A stretch of DNA of 64,000 nucleotides, taken from positions 62,001-126,000 of the forward strand of contig NZ_JARVRS010000001.1 in NCBI RefSeq assembly GCF_030209575.1, in the 5' to 3' direction. This DNA is from Leifsonia sp. fls2-241-R2A-40a (lineage in GTDB: Bacteria > Actinomycetota > Actinomycetes > Actinomycetales > Microbacteriaceae). Within the stretch, counting starts at the first letter, position 1. The number at the start of each line of letters is the position of its first letter. The translations under genes and the position numbers were made by a program. This document shows, piece after piece, positions 60,278 through 64,000 of this stretch. The notes below the pieces were generated by a model, which was not told the DNA's origin, made no database searches, and saw only the letters and a list, made by a program, of their open reading frames with translations.

Positions 60278-61044
60278 GCAGCGTATGGCGAGTGGCCGAC
60301 GTCGTCGACACGCGGATGGAGACCCCGACGGCCCGCACCATCCGGTTGCGCATCCCCGGCCTGCACGGCCACCTCGCAGGGCAGCACGTCGACATCCGCC
60401 TGACCGCGCCCGACGGCTACCAGGCGGTCCGGTCGTACTCGATCGCGTCCGGCGGCGGGCGCGGAGCACTCGAACCGCACGAGCTGCCCGCCGACGAGCT
60501 GGAGCTCACCGTCGAGGAACTCGTCGACGGCGAGGTCTCGCCGTACCTGGTCCGCGGCCTGATGGCCGGGGACCAGCTGGAGGTGCGCGGTCCGGTCGGC
60601 GGCTGGTTCATCTGGCGAGACGGCGACACCACTCCGGTCCAGCTCATCGCCGGAGGCTCGGGCGTCGTCCCGCTCATGTCGATGGCGCGGGCGCACGCGG
60701 CCGCCGGCAGCGCGGCGCCGTTCCGGATGCTGTACTCGCTCCGGACACCGGCCTCCGGCTACTACGGCGACGAGCTGACGACCCTTGCGGCCGACACCGC
60801 TGCGCCGCTGGAGGTCGACTACGTCTACACACGGCAGGCCCCCGCCGGCGCGAGCGCGCCTCCCGGACGGCTCACCGCCGAGGGCCTGATGCAGCGCGCA
60901 CTCCCGGCCTCCGACTCCCCCACCTTCTTCATCTGCGGTTCGACACCTTTCGTCGAGGCCGTCTCCGGCTGGCTCGTCGACGCGGGCCACGACCCGGCGA
61001 GGATCCGCACCGAGCGCTACGGCGGCATCGGAGGAACGCCATGA
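60274..61044 (+). CDS. ferredoxin-NADP+-reductase-like FAD oxidoreductase
   Basis: A 256-aa flavoprotein of the FNR family. The FAD domain carries GQHVDIRLTAPDGYQAVRSYSIAS (R-x-Y-S) and the NAD(P) domain has LIAGGSGVVPLMSMA and FICGSTPFVEAV near the C-terminus. No 2Fe-2S domain is attached. It would pass electrons from NAD(P)H to the Mo enzyme encoded just upstream; the two genes overlap by four bases (GTGA). GTG start. Confidence 0.92.
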   Translation: MSSVWRVADVVDTRMETPTARTIRLRIPGLHGHLAGQHVDIRLTAPDGYQAVRSYSIASGGGRGALEPHELPADELELTVEELVDGEVSPYLVRGLMAGDQLEVRGPVGGWFIWRDGDTTPVQLIAGGSGVVPLMSMARAHAAAGSAAPFRMLYSLRTPASGYYGDELTTLAADTAAPLEVDYVYTRQAPAGASAPPGRLTAEGLMQRALPASDSPTFFICGSTPFVEAVSGWLVDAGHDPARIRTERYGGIGGTP

Positions 61045-61307
61045 CCGATCAGGACTACCTCGACGGGAACGCCGCCGCCGGGATGCTGTCGGAGGTCTTC
61101 GCGGCCGACGTCACCACCGCGCTCGGATGCTGCGTGCACTGCGGCGACGAATCCGTCGTCGCGCGCGGCCGGGTCTACGTCGACGAGCACGGTCTGGTGC
61201 TCCGATGCTCGGTCTGCGGAGACGTGCTCGCGGTCGCCTCCGAGCACGCCGGACGGCTCTTCCTCGACCTCCGCGGCCTGGCCTGGCTGGAGTTCGCCGT
61301 CGAGTAG
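61041..61307 (+). CDS. DUF6510 family zinc-ribbon-like protein
   Basis: An 88-aa protein. LDGNAAAGMLSEVFAADVTTALGCC is followed by CCVHCGDES and CSVCGD, two CxxC pairs that can hold one zinc or an iron-sulfur centre, and a hydrophobic C-terminal helix (LFLDLRGLAWLEFAV). This is DUF6510-like; function unknown. It overlaps the flavin reductase by four bases, so it belongs to the Mo-enzyme operon. A metal-site protein for electron transfer or assembly is a guess. Confidence 0.85.
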   Translation: MTDQDYLDGNAAAGMLSEVFAADVTTALGCCVHCGDESVVARGRVYVDEHGLVLRCSVCGDVLAVASEHAGRLFLDLRGLAWLEFAVE

Positions 61308-61343
61308 AGCATCCGCTCATCTCCCCCGCCGTAGAATTCTCCG

Positions 61344-62846
61344 GTGCCTCCCGAAACCGCGGCCCCGTCCGGCCTCGACCCCGACGACCTCGCCGCCACC
61401 CTCCGCGTCCTCGAGCAGCTCCACGAGCTCGACCGCGAGCATCCCCACTACCAGGCGGTCCGCCGGGCGACGGCCCACATGTTCAAGGCCCACAAGCAGG
61501 CCAGGCGTCGTGAGCTGCGGCAGGCGGTCCAGGATGCGGACCGTGCCGTCATCGCCGCGACCGCGACCGGTGCGCCCGACCGCATCGACGACGAGACCCG
61601 TGGCCGCGAACTGACCTCGAGCAGCACCGGCTCCCGCACCGCAGGGACCCTGCAGACCTCGCGGCCCTGCTACATCTGCAAGCAGCATTACACCGAGGTC
61701 GACTGGTTCTACCACCAGCTCTGCCCGTCGTGCGCGGCCTTCAGCCACGTCAAGCGCAACGCGAGCACCGACCTCACCGGCAAGCGCGCCCTGCTCACCG
61801 GCGGACGGGCGAAGATCGGCATGCACATCGCGCTGCGGCTGCTCCGCGACGGCGCCCACCTCACCATCACCACCCGCTTCCCCCGGGACGCGGTCCGGCG
61901 GTTCTCCCAGCTGCCCGACGCAGGTCGCTGGATCGACCGGTTGCGGGTCGTGGGCATCGACCTCCGCGACCCCGCCCAGGTGATCGCCCTCGCCGACTCG
62001 GTCGCCGAGCGCGGATCGCTCGACATCCTCATCAACAACGCCGCGCAGACGGTCCGCCGCTCGCCCGGGTCGTACTCGCTGCTCGCCGAGGCGGAGACGC
62101 AGCCGCTGCCCGACGGGCCGCTCCCGGAGCTGGAGACCTTCGGCCACACCGCCGACCCGCACCCGCTCGCGCTGGAGCGCTCGGTCGCCGCGCATCCACT
62201 GCTCTCGGCCGCCGACGTCCGCGGCACGATCGCCGAACTCGCCGGGGCTCCCGCGCTGACCGCCGACGACCTGGCGAGCGCCGCCATGGCGGCCGGCTCC
62301 TCGTCGCTGGCGAAGCACGCCGACGGGTCCGCGATCGACGCCGGCGGTCTCGTCCCCGATGTCGCGCACGTGAACAGCTGGACGCAGGCCATCGGCTCCA
62401 TCGACGCGCTCGAACTGCTCGAGGTGCAGCTGTGCAACCAGACCGCGCCCTTCATTCTGATCGACCGGCTGCGCCCCTCCCTCGCCGCTGCCGGGCGCTC
62501 GTACATCGTCAACGTCTCCGCCATGGAGGGCGTGTTCGGCCGGCAGTACAAGGGCGCAGGGCACCCGCACACCAACATGTCCAAAGCGGCACTCAACATG
62601 CTGACGCGCACCAGCGCCGGCGAGCTCTTCGAGACCGACGGCATCCTGATGACGGCCGTGGACACCGGATGGATCACCGACGAGCGCCCGCACCACACCA
62701 AGGTGCGGCTGGCCGAGGAGGGCTTCCACGCCCCGCTCGACCTCGTCGACGGCGCCGCGCGCGTCTACGACCCGATCGTCCGCGGCGAGGCCGGGGAAGA
62801 CCTTCACGGAGTGTTCCTGAAGGACTACCGTGCCTCGGCCTGGTGA
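61344..62846 (+). CDS. SDR-fold protein with N-terminal helical and zinc-finger extension; catalytic Tyr absent
   Basis: A 500-aa protein. Residues 10-90 are helical and charged. Cys109, Cys112, Cys127 and Cys130 (CYICK, CPSC) form a treble-clef-like zinc site. A Rossmann SDR domain starts at 145 with [14 protein letters not shown] (TGxxxxIG) and LINNAAQT. The active-site region has Ser392 in VNVSAMEG, then [12 protein letters not shown] with Lys414: four residues before it is Thr, not Tyr. Long insertions (~215-330) enlarge the domain. Enzyme activity is therefore in doubt. GTG after TAGAAT (61332-61337) by 6 nt. Confidence 0.85.
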   Translation: MPPETAAPSGLDPDDLAATLRVLEQLHELDREHPHYQAVRRATAHMFKAHKQARRRELRQAVQDADRAVIAATATGAPDRIDDETRGRELTSSSTGSRTAGTLQTSRPCYICKQHYTEVDWFYHQLCPSCAAFSHVKRNASTDLTGKRALLTGGRAKIGMHIALRLLRDGAHLTITTRFPRDAVRRFSQLPDAGRWIDRLRVVGIDLRDPAQVIALADSVAERGSLDILINNAAQTVRRSPGSYSLLAEAETQPLPDGPLPELETFGHTADPHPLALERSVAAHPLLSAADVRGTIAELAGAPALTADDLASAAMAAGSSSLAKHADGSAIDAGGLVPDVAHVNSWTQAIGSIDALELLEVQLCNQTAPFILIDRLRPSLAAAGRSYIVNVSAMEGVFGRQYKGAGHPHTNMSKAALNMLTRTSAGELFETDGILMTAVDTGWITDERPHHTKVRLAEEGFHAPLDLVDGAARVYDPIVRGEAGEDLHGVFLKDYRASAW

Positions 62847-62886
62847 CCGCTACGCTGGCGACGAGGACGTGAGCGGAGGGTCCCCG

Positions 62887-64000
<1,114 letters not shown>

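Overview
The window is a high-GC stretch of actinobacterial chromosome. Several things point to the Microbacteriaceae, probably a Leifsonia-like genus: Asp is almost always GAC, many starts are GTG, TANNNT boxes sit 6-7 nt in front of start codons, and the dapD/dapE, tatB, mrp and DUF3117 neighbourhood is typical of the phylum. The genus is an inference from gene content and style, since no 16S or other marker is present. No phage, transposase, CRISPR array, rRNA or tRNA was seen, and the coding density is high.

Layout. 1-7.4 kb: end of a secreted coiled-coil/lysozyme-like protein, a PHP phosphoesterase, an M24 aminopeptidase P, a glycine-zipper stress protein, and an operon of a cytosolic MgtE-type protein, a DUF1003 membrane protein and an Mrp ATPase. 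7.4-15 kb: a PLP lyase/decarboxylase with an MFS carrier, TatB, an O-methyltransferase, DUF3117, a PIG-V-like mannosyltransferase, and divergent dapE/dapD (succinylase route to diaminopimelate and lysine). 15-19.3 kb: branched-chain or pyruvate-type 2-oxoacid dehydrogenase E2-E1beta-E1alpha with a divergent Lrp regulator. 19.3-27.5 kb: pnp and rpsO, with fructosamine kinase, VanZ, LtrA, a secreted GH43 enzyme and a second glycine-zipper protein between them. 27.6-37.9 kb: VOC protein, TetR, a MocR regulator with an AhpD-like target, FKBP, a GlcD-type FAD oxidase, an Ada-AlkA fusion, a GT2, a FAH-family enzyme, an alpha/beta hydrolase and a 70-aa orphan. 38-46.8 kb: aspartase, aldehyde dehydrogenase, TrmB, two divergent NCS2-type nucleobase permeases and a PiT phosphate carrier. 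46.9-49.5 kb: a Ski2-like RNA helicase. 49.6-61.3 kb: a molybdenum block. 61.3-64 kb: an unusual zinc-finger SDR and the start of an APC amino-acid permease.

How it fits together. The molybdenum block is nearly self-sufficient. ModABC imports molybdate, a HTH-TOBE protein probably senses it, and MoaA, a MoaC-Mog fusion, MoaD, MoaE, MoeB and MoeA build Mo-molybdopterin. Two sulfite-oxidase-fold enzymes, one membrane-anchored and one cytosolic with its own flavin reductase, use the cofactor. No nucleotide-attaching MobA is present, as expected for enzymes of this fold.

Non-coding signals that stand out are a set of 55-57 bp intergenic inverted repeats (two of them clear homologues), about 20 probably leaderless promoters, a roughly 17-bp shared divergent promoter between dapE and dapD, tandem CRP/GlxR-like and LacI-like sites at the GH43 gene, and a genome-style excess of the word GGATGC/GCATCC.
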